64,000 bases of DNA from Gonocerus acuteangulatus (lineage: Eukaryota > Arthropoda > Insecta > Hemiptera > Coreidae), in the NCBI GenBank assembly GCA_946811695.1, contig OX328128.1:75214531-75278530 (forward strand). Reading direction: 5' to 3'. Shown piece by piece: positions 1-10,663 of the stretch. A model generated the notes under the pieces. It was not told the origin of the DNA and ran no database searches. It was given only the letters and a program-made list of their open reading frames with translations. Made by a program: the position numbers and the translations under genes. Each line of letters starts with the position of its first letter. Position 1 is the stretch's first letter.

Positions 1-195
1 CCTTTATGCACCCCAGACCATTTGACTGCCACCACTAAATTTCTGAGTAGACTGGCCTTCCCGTTAGTAATGGGAGCAGCCAGTTTTTTTTTTCCAAAGC
101 CAGCATTGTCCATCAGTCCCAAAACGGTTCATTTTTGTTTTGTCTGACCTCTCAACTCTTCTCCAGTGGGCAGTTGTCCAATTTTCATGATTACC

Positions 196-250
196 ACAAA
201 ATTGCACTTTTTTTATGGCACTTCGACAACTAGGCCATTAGCGCCTAGAT
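196..250 (-). repeat. SINE 3' tail fragment
   Basis: tttttttatggcacttcgac followed by aactaggccattagcgcc matches the reverse complement of the tail of the tRNA-SINEs at 15.6, 42.3 and 54.1 kb (GGCGCTAATGACCTAG...GTGCC-A(n)). Only the tail is recognisable. Confidence 0.5.
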
Positions 251-608
251 CCTCTAATATCTCAAAAACGGTTGCTAAATCATGCTAAGTGGAAGATAAC
301 CATTTGAAGGCATAATAAATTTCCTACAAACCAGGTTAAAGTGAAAAATTTCAATAGGACCCCCTCAGTTGGATAAAACAGTGCTTCAAGTTTGGCATGC
401 GTCGATTCCATTCTATTGAAGGTGAAATATTACAAATTTCTATTCTAAGCTTTGCAAATCACAACTGATCTAAGCATTCAATGGAAACTCGTGAAGATGA
501 ATTATTCTCTTTAGAGTTGATCTAATTTAGTGATATTGCTACTCTAAGCTTGAAGATAATAACAAACATTTTAATACTAGACAATTTTTTTGTTTTAATT
601 CATTTCAG

Positions 609-789
609 ATCTGAATCCTGAAGAACCAGAATTTGTGAAAAATAAAAAGATTCGTGATGAGAAAAAAATCGAAACAGCCTGCCCTTCAAAATCTGGAGGA
701 ACAGGTGTTATACCGAAAAAAAAGAAGAAGCCCGTATTTATACCTCCGATGGCTGCTCGAAAAGACGTCCTACAAGATGAGGCAAAGAG
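609..789 (+). CDS. Host gene exon 1 (first visible)
   Basis: Acceptor tttcag ends at 608 and donor GTGAGA begins at 790. The exon opens with two bases of a split codon and then reads 59 codons, starting LNPEEPEFVKNKK. Its middle has a lysine cluster (PKKKKKPVFIPPM) that could be a basic nuclear-localisation-like patch. It ends with AG, completing an Arg codon in exon 2. No start codon context is present, so this is an internal exon. Confidence 0.75.
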
Positions 790-969
790 GTGAGACTGTT
801 TATAGTTGTAAATATTTGACATCAGGCCAATAATTAGGCACAAGGGCTCAGAGGGCAGATACTGACATTACAGCACATTAGGGAAATAGTCTGGTCATTA
901 GTATACCCGGGCAAAATAAATTCTGAAATAAGAAATGTCATATTTCAGGATAAATTTATTTATTTAAAT

Positions 970-1170
970 TTTAACGTCCATTTATTATTAACTACGAATT
1001 TTAGGACGGGTTATCTATAGGTTACCAACCTTTTCTAGCCAGGTTAGGTGTGAAGCCTTTTCTTTTTTTGAAAGAAAAGCCACCACCCCTAGTGGGAATC
1101 GAACCCACGACCTTTGGCACGGAGTGTTAAGTGCTCATGCCTTAACCCTCATGGTCACCGGGTCTCCTTC
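970..1170 (-). repeat. tRNA-derived SINE
   Basis: Reverse complement begins GGAGACCCGGTGACCATGAG and has a good B box (GGTTCGATTCCC) about 70 nt from the start: a tRNA-like head. The distal end (970-1030) resembles the shared SINE tail seen at 29420-29470 (ttaacg...tctataggtt). It lies in the intron between exons 1 and 2 and is not a functional tRNA gene. Confidence 0.6.
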
Positions 1171-1542
1171 AGGATAAATATTTTGCATTATTTTAAGTGA
1201 TAAAAATATAGCATACTTAATTCTTAAATTGCTAACTAAGATTGATTTTAGTTGTTCTTTACTTATCCACTTTTCATCTTCATGGCTTTTTCGAAAGTCT
1301 ATCTAGATATAATGATATGAAATATCTATATATAATGAGATGAAGATATTTAGCCATTGAGTTGATAAGGAATCAAGGAATGGTTGGGATTTGGCTAAAA
1401 AAAAAAAAAAAAGTCAGATTTTCAGAAAAATCTATATTTCCAACATTTCAGCATGCTATCTATCCGCCTATCTGTCTATCTACTTATTTATTATCAGTTC
1501 TTAGTTATTTTTAATTTTTGTTTATATTAAATCATGTGACAG
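1171..1542 (+). other. Intron 1 remainder, nothing recognised
   Basis: AT-rich intronic sequence with a 16-nt poly(A) run near 1399 and a short TCTA-like simple repeat around 1460-1485. No gene or mobile-element signature seen. Confidence 0.4.
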
Positions 1543-1644
1543 GACGTCTTCTACACCTCTTAAGGAACAAGTAACTACTAACGCACTAGAATCGCCAAAC
1601 TCTTGGTCTATGGTAGAACCAACACTTGAGGACTGTAATTGGAA
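1543..1644 (+). CDS. Host gene exon 2, module A copy 1
   Basis: Acceptor gtgacag ends at 1542 and donor GTATGT begins at 1645; the frame joins exon 1 in phase 2. The reading contains ESPNSWSMVEPTLEDCNW, which aligns with the SLKNIEPTIADLNW and SWKNIEPTIADFDW motifs of exons 3 and 7. It is therefore a diverged third copy of the A module. The exon is 102 nt, against 108 nt in the other two copies. Confidence 0.8.
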
Positions 1645-2005
1645 GTATGTACTTATCCAATCTCTAATTTCTTAGTACTATTATTTTTTGTACTAAATTT
1701 GTTACAATTGTGGTAATATAATTATAATTATAGTTGTATAATTAATTTATTTATCTGTCTTTATTAGTTCACAGCTCGTGTTGTTTTATAGGAAGCTTCA
1801 CAATTTCCTGTAAAAATGTTGTCATTCTGGACCAATAGTATATAAATGTTAGATTCATAAGTGTTGACTTTTTTTTTGGTTTTTTAAAAAATACAATAGA
1901 TAATATTATAAGATTGTGGTTTTAAATATTAAGGAAATATACTTTAAAGTAGATCTTGATGTATTGTATTTTTTATCTGTTATTTTACTTTAAATATTCC
2001 CCCAG

Positions 2006-2113
2006 GACAGACACCATGGTTACACCCCCAAGAGGTCAAAATATCAGCCAAGCATTCGATTCGCCTTATTCATTGAAAAACATTGAACCTACGATTGCAG
2101 ACTTAAATTGGGA
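2006..2113 (+). CDS. Host gene exon 3, module A copy 2
   Basis: Acceptor ttcccccag ends at 2005 and donor GTAAGTA begins at 2114. Reads ...QAFDSPYSLKNIEPTIADLNWE. It has the same length (108 nt), the same phases and the same donor heptamer as exon 7, so the two are duplicates of one exon. The following intron is only 159 bp. Confidence 0.85.
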
Positions 2114-2272
2114 GTAAGTAGTCAATATGTTATATTTACCAAAAAAAGTTTTGTTTCTTTATTGAGTCAGCTTGTTAAAAAAAATTAAAAATCATAAACT
2201 CTAATTAATTATTTACCAGAGCAAAGTAGCACAAAAACATTTTTATCTATTCATTTATTTATTTTTTTGCAG

Positions 2273-2368
2273 AGAAGCAATTCCAGGTGGCCTGAGCAAC
2301 TTTGATATCGCCAAATTCATTGGAAATGATACCTTCACATCGCCAGCATCAAAAGAATTTCAACTGGA
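2273..2368 (+). CDS. Host gene exon 4, module B copy 1
   Basis: Acceptor tttttttgcag ends at 2272 and donor GTATGTT begins at 2369. Reads EAIPGGLSNFDIAKFIGND then TFTSPASKEFQLE. It matches exon 8 closely (SNFDIxKFIGxDxFTSPASK), with the same phases and donor, and so belongs to the duplicated A-B-C module. The next intron is only 73 bp. Confidence 0.85.
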
Positions 2369-2441
2369 GTATGTTTTAAACATCTACAGCAATTTAATAA
2401 GTTGTCAAAAATATTTAAACTGTAATAATATTTTTTTGTAG

Positions 2442-2534
2442 TTGCTTCATTAAGCCGACTGCTGATGGAAAAGCAGACAAAAAAGCTTCAAAAAGATTAG
2501 AGGATGATACCCCAAGCAAACAGTCGCCCATGAG
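2442..2534 (+). CDS. Host gene exon 5, module C copy 1
   Basis: Acceptor ttttttgtag ends at 2441 and donor GTACCA begins at 2535. Reads CFIKPTADGKADKKASKRL then EDDTPSKQSPM: a lysine-rich, probably disordered linker. It is homologous to exon 9 (CLVKPTHDVKAD...EDPPSNRSP). The donor region differs between the two copies. Confidence 0.8.
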
Positions 2535-3299
2535 GTACCAGACAACTCCTTGTAGCACATTATTTCCATTATTCTAATAATTTCTTCTGAGTATATTCCA
2601 TAACATTACTGTTTTTGTTTTATATATATATATATATATAAAAAAATTAATGGATTTTAAGAGTGAGTATGTTCAAGATTCTTTGTTTTCTGCTGTCAGT
2701 TAATAAGTGTATTAGGGTTAATGTATTGGATTGGTATGTCTCGTTTTATTAAGGAGTGGGCAAGTAGAGCATTCCCAATTCAAAGTCTTGTTAGACTCTC
2801 TGTGACAGCTTCTATAGACGGAGTTCCACAATTTTCTGACTGGCCTCATCTCCCAAAGCTTGTATCGTGCCATTCAAATGTGACTAATCGGCCTGCCATT
2901 TATTGAATACACTAGTCCTTGGACTCTGTTTCAAATCTGGTTCAGTGATCAGTGAAATATCTTCAGGGCACCTTCTTTTGGCTAACTTAAAAAAAAAAAC
3001 ATTGAGAAGTTGAAAGAGTTAGTGAGGGGTTGAAATACATAACATCTGTCAGTGTATAAAGAGCATCTTAGGGAGCAGGAAATTTGTATGCCTGATCGAC
3101 TAGTTGATTAAAAATACTATTTGTTAGCACATCGATCAGAGTGTACAAATTAAAAATTTGTATACTCAGAGCAACCTATTAGTACTTCAAAAAACATAAA
3201 CAATTCCCTGGCTGCCTCTTATATAAAATTATCAACAATTAAATTAAAAAATAATTTAAAATTAAAGTGTATTAATAATTTTTTTTTTCGCTCCCCCAG
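2535..3299 (+). other. Intron 5, no recognised gene
   Basis: 765 bp between exons 5 and 6. It holds a short (TA)n run at about 2621-2640 and unremarkable AT-rich sequence. The 61-codon open stretch at 2721-2906 has no similarity I recognise and no coding support, so I treat it as chance. Confidence 0.5.
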
Positions 3300-3365
3300 G
3301 AAAAATAGACGAAGAAGATGTATTTTAGAAACAGGGCCAGCAAAAGACAATTCTTCAAATTCAGA
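3300..3365 (+). CDS. Host gene exon 6
   Basis: Acceptor ctcccccag ends at 3299 and donor GTACGT begins at 3366. This 66-nt exon reads KNRRRRCILETGPAKDNSSN. The Arg run (NRRRRC) is a basic patch. It sits between the two A-B-C modules in the same position that exon 10 takes after the second module. Confidence 0.75.
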
Positions 3366-3869
3366 GTACGTATAGCCTCATATGAAATTAGCATGTTTAA
3401 TTTAAACATTTTAAAGTATTTTATTTGTGTGATAAAAATAAGAACTTGAAAAATCAAAGAAAAAATTAAAATGCTTATTTGGTTTTTAAAAAAAAGTCTG
3501 TCCTGTAGGAGCTGCATTGTTGAGCACTTTCCTCAGAAATTTAGTTCACACCTGCTTAAACTAACCTATATAAATAGAAAATTACTATAAATGGTTTAGC
3601 TCTTTTATATTTGTCATAAAAAACTGACTCAACTATAAAAGTAAACCCCAACTCCTAGTGAACCGAGTTTGTTTTTGTCAACAATACATGTTTTTCATTA
3701 GTTGGGTAGGATGTCTACCGACTTTCATTAAAATGAAAGGAAAAATAAAGCTGGTGTGTGGAAATTAATAATATCCTATCTTAATTTTTTTATATGCACT
3801 AATGACATGTTTCTTAAATTGTCTCTAATATTTATTTAATTATTTTGTTTTTATGAAATCTTCTCACAG

Positions 3870-3977
3870 GATAGACTCCATTTCTACTAAGCAGAAAGTT
3901 CAAGTGGTCGGTCAAGCAGAAAATTTACCTTACTCATGGAAAAATATTGAGCCAACAATTGCAGACTTTGATTGGGA
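3870..3977 (+). CDS. Host gene exon 7, module A copy 3
   Basis: Acceptor ttctcacag ends at 3869 and donor GTAAGTA begins at 3978. Reads ...QAENLPYSWKNIEPTIADF then DWE. It is a duplicate of exon 3. The next exon of the frame lies 22,754 bp downstream at 26732. All the nested transposons at 4.0-26.7 kb lie in this one intron. Confidence 0.85.
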
Positions 3978-4004
3978 GTAAGTAGTCACTTATAAATAAT
4001 TTCT

Positions 4005-4140
4005 GAGGCTTAATGGTGCTAAAGCTGGAGCACTCTATTCCTTAGCATTGTGCTTCGATTTCCACTATAGGTGGTGGCTTTTCTTATGAAAAAAAGGAAA
4101 AGCACCAATCCTTTTTGAAAAGGGTAGTAATCTGTAGATA
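4005..4140 (+). repeat. Diverged tRNA-derived SINE fragment
   Basis: Contains a decayed B-box-like stretch (gcttcgatttccactat) followed by ggtggtggcttttctt, which matches the reverse complement of the SINE at 1070-1170 (ggttcgattcccactaggggtggtggcttttct). The A-box part is poorly preserved. Confidence 0.45.
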
Positions 4141-4375
4141 ACGCACAAAAAAACTGTGTTATTTACAGAGAGTGTTCTGAAAGTTACGCAATTGAATTTC
4201 TGTGCCATTTCTATTGGATGGAGAGACTGTTAAGCTTTGATGCAAAACTGGTCCCAGTGCTGTGCGAGGTGTGGAAGCAGCAGGACATCAGTTATTGTAG
4301 AGGAAAGTTATTCATGGGGTGTACAGAGACTCTTCTTTACCCTCATCAAAAGATTCTAGTTGGCTATATACCTTT

Positions 4376-4740
4376 AACCCTCGAACACTAACCTGCGTCA
4401 TATTGACGCATATGACTAATCAATTGTCATTTTCTTCCGTTAAATGGGGCTAGAGCCGGCCCCCCCCCTCCACCTATTCCTACAGCAATTCCTCCTGCTC
4501 CTATCCAGCATGATTTCACCTCTCAGCGCGTGATTAGATAGACATGACCTTGATTTTCCCAGAAGACAGTGCGTCAAATTGACATACAGGTTAGTAGTAC
4601 ACGTTAATTTTTCTAAGTCATTTTGATGCACTGTTAGTAATACGAGCATTAAGTCTATGTCACTCTGACGTATAGGTAGTAATAAAGACTCATTATAAAA
4701 TGCATCAAATTGACACAGAGTTAGTAGTGAGCACCTAAAA
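4376..4740. mobile_element. Possible piggyBac-like MITE
   Basis: Starts TTAACCCTCGAACACTAACC; a related inverted motif (TTAGTAGTGAGCACCT) occurs near 4722 and another near 4585. The motif tgCgTCAAaTTGACa recurs three times in alternating orientation. TTAA followed by CCC is the piggyBac-type end, but the right boundary is not clean, so the class is tentative. Confidence 0.3.
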
Positions 4741-4959
4741 CATAATTACACCATTAATTAATTATGTAAATAATTGCAAATTACACATTGCTAACGCAGT
4801 AATTATTTTAAAAGTCGAGAAGGCATTGGGATATTATATTGTGTATTATTATTATTATACGAGGTGTGTTCTTCTCAGTTTCCTGGAGTAAATTCTTTCC
4901 GGGGCTATTGCCAACCGAAAGAATTGTTGTTTTTATTAGTTTTTTTATTATTATTATAT

Positions 4960-5812
4960 TTTTATGCTTCTTGTCACGGGCGTTCGTTTAAAAATTTTCG
5001 AACTATTCTCGCAGTACCGCTTGTTGTGCGTCTTTAATCAGTTCCTCCGAGATTTTCAAGTATTTTGTAGCTGTGACTGTGGTTTTTGGGATGAGTCCAT
5101 TAGCCGATATAATAATAGCTGTTATCCTTGCGGAATCTAACTTATACAGATCTTTTAATTCGATGGCCAAGTCCTGGTATTTTCGAAGCTTCTCAGCATA
5201 AGATTTCCGAATATTCTCATCATTCGGGACAGCGATATCAATAATATCAGCTGTCCTATTCCCTTTGTCAATGATAAGAATATCCGGTTTATTGTGATGG
5301 ACAGTTCGGTCCGTCAACATCGCTTCGTCCCAATACACTTTTAATGTGCCTTTCTCTAGAAGTCTTTGAGGAACGTAGCGATAATAGGGGACCTTCTTAT
5401 CCAACAACCCGAATTTTTCTGCGAGAGCTTGGTGGTATATCTTGGCCACTTGTTATGACGTTGAAGATAATCCGATCCCGCAAGGATCTCACAGCCCGCC
5501 GTAATATGCTGGATCGACTCATACGTTTTGTTGCACAATCTACATTTATCAGAGATGCTCGTTTCTTTTAAAACATGTCGTCGGTAGGATTTTGTTGCTA
5601 TGACTTGATCTTGGATGGCTATTATGAAACCTTCCCGATGTCAACCAAGCCACCGACAATGTTGATTGCACATCCGGGTCCAACAAACGACTATAATATC
5701 GCCCGTGTAATTCCTTACTTTGCCACGACGTGAGGCGATCCGATTCCGTCGTAAGTTCATCCCAGTTGTTGATCTTCAATTTCAAAGCAGTATAGTTCTC
5801 GTCTAAGTTTAC
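4960..5812 (-). pseudogene. R4-like LINE, 3' piece: CCHC finger and restriction-like endonuclease
   Basis: Minus-strand coding in three frames: 5812-5549 (linker after the RT, EMVNLDENYTALKLKINNW), about 5556-5450 (zinc knuckle CRLC....H....C, then YLQRHNKW), and 5449-5003 (VYWDEAM...KPDILIIDKGNRTADIIDIAVP). The PD...D-x-K arrangement (KPDILIIDK) is the restriction-like endonuclease signature of early-branching LINEs (R2/R4/Dong group), which cut the target for reverse transcription. Two frameshifts make it non-functional. The right edge stops exactly at the 9-bp duplication CATTTCCCT and resumes at 20940, so this is the 3' third of the LINE whose RT lies at 20940-22347. The 3' end is estimated from an AT-rich tail near 4960. 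Confidence 0.85.
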
Positions 5813-5821
5813 CATTTCCCT

Positions 5822-6600
5822 AGCTCTATTACGCTGGAACAGCAACATTGCTACCCCAACTTCTAACATACTTAGTAATTTGTTGCTAATTTGTTACACT
5901 ATTTTCAAATTTGTTGCTCCAGCCGTTTCCGAGAAAACGTGGCTGTGCTAGCGTAATATTACGCCAGCACAGCCACCCCCGTAACTTTTGATCTAATTGT
6001 CTGACGAAATTCAGATTGGTACCAGAATTTGTTGCTCTAGAATGACACCAATCACGAATTTGTCGCTCTAGCCGTTTCCGAGAAAACGTGGCTGTGCTAC
6101 CGTAATATTACGCCAGCACAGCCACCCCCGTAACTTTTGATCTAATTGTGTCACGAAATTCAGATTGGTACCAGAATTTGTTGCTCTAGAATGACACCAA
6201 TCACGAATTTGTCGCTCCAGCCGTTTCCGAGAAAACGTGGCTGTGCTAGCGTAATATTACGCCAGCACAGCCACCCCCGTAACTTTTGATCTAATTGTCT
6301 CACGAAATTCAGACTGGTGCCATAATTTGTTGCTAATTTGTTGCTCTAGATTGACACCAATCACGAATTTGTCGCTCCAGCCGTTTCCGAGAAAATGTGG
6401 CTGTGCTAGCGCAATATTACGCCAGCACGGTGGCTGTGCTGGCGTAATATGCTGGCCGCAACTTTTGATCTAATTGTCCGGCGAAATTTTGACTGGTGCC
6501 ATAATTTGTTGCTCTGGATTGAGAACAATCACGAATTTGTTGCTCTAGTCGTTTCCAAAAATCGTTGCTACAATAGCCTCACGATACTACATAAGTTTTT
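5822..6600 (+). repeat. Left terminal inverted repeat with tandem palindrome units
   Basis: After about 55 bp of unique terminus the arm consists of four to five units with 149-160 bp spacing (agccgtttcc at 5921, 6070, 6219, 6379). Each carries a palindrome: 5939-5976, 6088-6125, 6237-6274 and a rearranged copy from 6397. Unit text includes aatttgttgctctagaatga and caccaatcacgaatttgtcg. The last unit decays by about 6590. Confidence 0.85.
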
Positions 6601-7987
6601 TTTTTTTTTTAAATATCCTTCACCTACGTAGAACTGATGAAAAATTGATATCTTACAAATGAAGGTCTCTAGGTATTTGCCTTCACGTTTGCGAAATAAA
6701 CTATATAACACGACGGATTAACCTTTATAATTCAAACTAACGCAAAACTGATGTTTCTACCATTTTTTACGTTCAAACATACATCGAAAAGGTATTTTTC
6801 TGATATTATTTTACGACCTGTGTATTATTATGATTTGTCTTTTAGCACTTTTATAAGGAACGTTTTAATTAAGATTCTTCTCGTGAAAGACGTTTTTAAA
6901 ATGTTCTTCAAATCTGCATCGATCCTTTCTACCAGATAATAAAAATAAACCCGGTCAGATTATTTTTTTTTTTCACACATCTGTCTCTTTATGCAGGGTG
7001 TCCCGCATTGAGATGTCATAACTTTAGGGGTTTATTCTGCACCTCATTTGTAGTTCAGAGGAGCACAAATGAACGTTCTATCTGAACATTTTGTCTATCT
7101 TAAGAAAAAAAAAAAAAAAAAAAAAAAAAAAACACGGATTTCTGGTTATCTTATCGTAAATAAAAACCACATTTTTAGGATTTACATTATATTTCCCTAA
7201 TAAGAAACACCCGTTAATGAAATATTGACTTGTAAATTAGAAGCTTTACTAAGAGCCATATACTAGATGTGAACTATTGATTTTAGTGTTTTCTTCAATT
7301 ATTCAATATTTTCTTGATCAGCTATTTGTAGACTTACAGGTTTTATCTCCGTCTTAAAGGTTGCCTTATTTAATAAGCTTAAATGTGATATCTCGAAAAA
7401 AAGTTATTTGAATCTAATTTTTACTGATTCGTAAGTCAAAACCAGTAAATGTGCTTTAGCGTGAAGGAGCCATTCCAAGCACATTCTCTAATTTTACACG
7501 ATAATTGTGGTGTCTCATCCTTCCCACACTACGTTCACACTCTTTTTGCTCTGATTAAGGGTGGAGAAATATGATAGAAGAACACATTGAAAATAATTAC
7601 AATAATTATTCTAAACAGAATTGAACTCATCAATAGGATCCATAAGCAGAGCCAGCTCATGCAGACCCAGAGACAAGACGTCCTCCGTATAGCCCTGGAT
7701 TCTGATAGTCGTCGAGCTTATATTTGTAGGCAACAGAAAGGAGGACATTTTGAAAGTCCTAATTTACATGGCAATATTTCAAGAACGGGTGTTTCTAATC
7801 GGAAATTTAATGTAAATTTTAGAATCATATTTAGATTTGTCCAAAAAACAAAAAAAAAAAAAAACAATCGACGTCGGTCGATATATATATATATTGTTAA
7901 TATACAAATGCAAGTGGTATGCTATTTATTGCATGAGACTTGCAGACAAAAATAAACTCCCTTCTTGCAGGGTTACTGTAAGGAGGA

Positions 7988-8047
<60 letters not shown>

Positions 8048-8560
8048 GCAATTGCGCTGACTACCGCCTGAGACGCACAAAAACGTCTGCCGTTGCAAGA
8101 CATGGTGAAGAATGTCCCGGGCAAATGCTTTTTGACGAAGCCAGAGTCCTAGCCAAAGAAGACAATCGTCAAAGAAGGCTAGTAAGAGAGGCTGTCGAAA
8201 TATTCAAGCAACCTAAGACTCTGAACAGAGATGAAGGTGTCATTCTACATCCTACATGGAAACCCGTTCTCAGAACTATTGAAGGAAAATCGGGTGGGAG
8301 AATACAAGCAAGCGCAAAGAAGCAAGACGTAGAACAGTCTCAAAGCAGTCCCATCGGCTCTACTCTATGTCAACAGGCCTCGGTACAACAATGCACATCT
8401 GAAACTTGCCATATGGCAATATGATCAATCGAATATATAGGTTATTAGAAAATAACAAGTATACAAAAAATTTAAAGCCATGGACCGTCTGAAGAAGCAG
8501 AATGTGATTTCTGCGAAATATTACGCAAATAAATCGACCGCTGGAGAATGCCGTATTAAC

Positions 8561-8633
<73 letters not shown>

Positions 8634-9618
8634 ATATAAACACAGGTCTGTTATACATGAGGTATAAAGGTAATGTAAATACCTAATATGAAGATAGGTA
8701 GTTGAAGTATTCAAATCCCTGAATGTATGAATTCCCTTACCAGCTTTGAAACTAAACCTCCGGGTATCATTTGCTTTTCTGTCCGACCAACTCGGACGGA
8801 GCCTACTGTAGCTTTGTTTGTAAAAAAATATGCAATCTTTAAGAAAACAGAAAAAGTATAATATCTCCCTTACTGAGAATCGAACCATACTTTATATAAA
8901 CTTCCCTGTTCCTTTTGAAGTGTACTATCCATTCTCAAAATTTGATTACACATTTACGGGACATCCCTTAATATTTTTCTCGAATACGTAACTTAAAATG
9001 TAACCGAAATTTAAACATCTTTGTTTAGGTGAATTTCAAAGTTGTAGAAAATATTTAAATTAAATCCCATGATTCTAAGTACCCACCAAAGAAATGAGTT
9101 ACAGAAACATTTGTTCCACTTTTCTCAAAAACGGTTACAGATATTGTCTTAAAAATGGTTTCATTCGTTTTCTACTTTAAGAAACCTATTAAACGAGTAG
9201 GTACCTGCAAGAAAATGAGCTCAAAAATGTAAGCATTGCGATTTTTTTCGCGCGAATTTCGCTTGAAAAAAAGCTTTCCCTTCACTAAATTTCCCTTATC
9301 AATAATAATAATAATAGCCGAGGAATCATTGGGTTAATCTCCAGACCACTTTCGTTGAATATTCTGATAGTGACATTTATTACTCCAACTCCAGAATCCA
9401 CATCTGGAGAAGTAACGACTTGATCATCCGCAAAATCAGTAAACAAATTTTAACAATTCTTACATTATTTATGCAGCACTTATTCCTATTTTAATTAAAT
9501 AAATATAAAGGCTGTGATTTTTATTTATTTATAAGTCATTCATAGATTATTACTAGGGACCGGAGTTTTAGGATAAAATAAGCACCCAATTAGGTTTTTG
9601 CAACAGGCATAAAAGGTC
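6601..9618. other. Foldback-element interior, left part
   Basis: About 3 kb of AT-rich DNA. It holds poly(A) at 7105-7132, (TA)n tracts at about 7991-8044 and 8566-8630, the Penelope remnant (listed separately) and, at about 8940-9260, a diverged segment resembling the 5' part of the family A Helentron-like repeats (cgcgcgaatttcgct). At 7012, cagggtgtcccgcattgaga resembles a mariner-type terminus, with only a weak inverted match near 8957. No transposase found. Confidence 0.5.
8043..8335 (+). pseudogene. Penelope-like element remnant: GIY-YIG endonuclease C-terminal part
   Basis: The open reading after the (TA)n tract gives CADYRLRRTKTSAVARHGEE, then FDEARVLAKEDNRQRRLVREA, then LNRDEGVILHPTWKPVL. 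The order SAVA.H / D...VLA.E.....RLVREA.EI / LNRD.G..L...W is the conserved C-terminal half of GIY-YIG nuclease domains attached to Penelope-like reverse transcriptases. The catalytic GIY...YIG half and the RT are missing; a microsatellite abuts the N-terminal side. The downstream part of the frame (to 8424) is not recognisable. Confidence 0.75.
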
Positions 9619-9778
9619 TTTTAGCGCGGTTCCTCCCTCCCCCATAGGGAGGAACCCCGCTTATAGGGTTGATACAATGAAACAATCCGGAAGTGCCGAC
9701 TAGAAAATTTCGCGTTTCAGAACCCCTAGAGACCGAAAATAACGGTGGTTCAAATTTGTATATATATATATATGTATA

Positions 9779-9845
<67 letters not shown>

Positions 9846-10494
9846 CTGTTCGCTCTCTAGCTAGAAGACGAATGGTCCGATTTTGATGAAATTTGGTACA
9901 AAAATCCTTCGTCCAATTTGAAAGGTCAAGTTCGTTAACCAGCAAAATCCGCCTACGGGAAGATGGCGTTTGGGGCGAAATTCGCGCAGAAAAAATCGTA
10001 ACGCTTACGTTTTTGAGTTCATAAGCTTGTAAGTACTCTTTTTACAGGCTTCTTGGGCTAGGAAAACGAATGAAACCATTTTCAAGGCGATAGCTTTAAC
10101 CGTTTTCGAGAAAATTGGAAAAATAGTTTTTGAATACCGTTTTTGGTTTGGGTACTTAGAATCATGGGATTCAGTTGAAACATTTTCTGCATGTTCTACT
10201 TTCATCAAAACTAATATGTTGAAATTTTGGTTACGTTTGGTTCGAGGTGTTCTTCGTTGATGAAAATTGTCTCAGCGGTAGCTGTGCTGCTGGTGAACAT
10301 AACAGTGAAGTTTCAAGGAATTTCATCAACCAGATCACTGCTAAAACAGTGAGTAAAAAACACTCATTTCCTACAGTTTGTAGGCCTTTACCCTAGCTGA
10401 GGCTAGCGGTGGGGGTGTTCCTGCAGTCACCTGAATGAGAGGCTGTCGTCACTCCTTCAGTAATCCAGATACTACACCCTGCGCTACAGATACT

Positions 10495-10567
10495 ATCTCA
10501 AGCAGCCTCCTTGGCTCAGTGGTAGCGTTCGATTCTACGGGCTGCAACCTCACGGGTTCGAGGCTGC
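10495..10567 (+). repeat. tRNA-like sequence in the LINE leader
   Basis: gcctccttggctcagtggta resembles a tRNA D-arm/A box, and cacgggttcgaggctgccc about 45 nt later resembles a T-arm/B box. The acceptor ends pair poorly. A T-rich tract of about 75 nt (10568-10643) follows, directly before the ORF1 start at 10664. It may be a SINE fragment or a Pol III-like internal promoter; not a functional tRNA. Confidence 0.5.
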
Positions 10568-10663
10568 CCAGGACAATTTTTTTTTTTTATTTTATTTTTT
10601 TTTTATTTATTTATTTTTTTTTTTTATTTTTTTTTTTTTTTTAATTAATTATTTTGGCTCACC

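Noticed and set aside
2721..2906. 61-codon ORF in host intron 5
   Set aside because: No recognisable similarity, no splice or frame support, and a length expected by chance.
5939..5976. Integrated geminivirus or other CRESS virus, suggested by TAATATTAC hairpins
   Set aside because: No Rep or capsid coding is near, and the palindromes are tandem subunits of transposon arms. The nonamer is kept only as an observation.
7837..8424. Long ORFs full of alternating Tyr-Ile (also at 8360-8686, 17848-18135, 37634-37958, 60240-60698)
   Set aside because: They are translations of (TA)n microsatellites, open in several frames by composition only.
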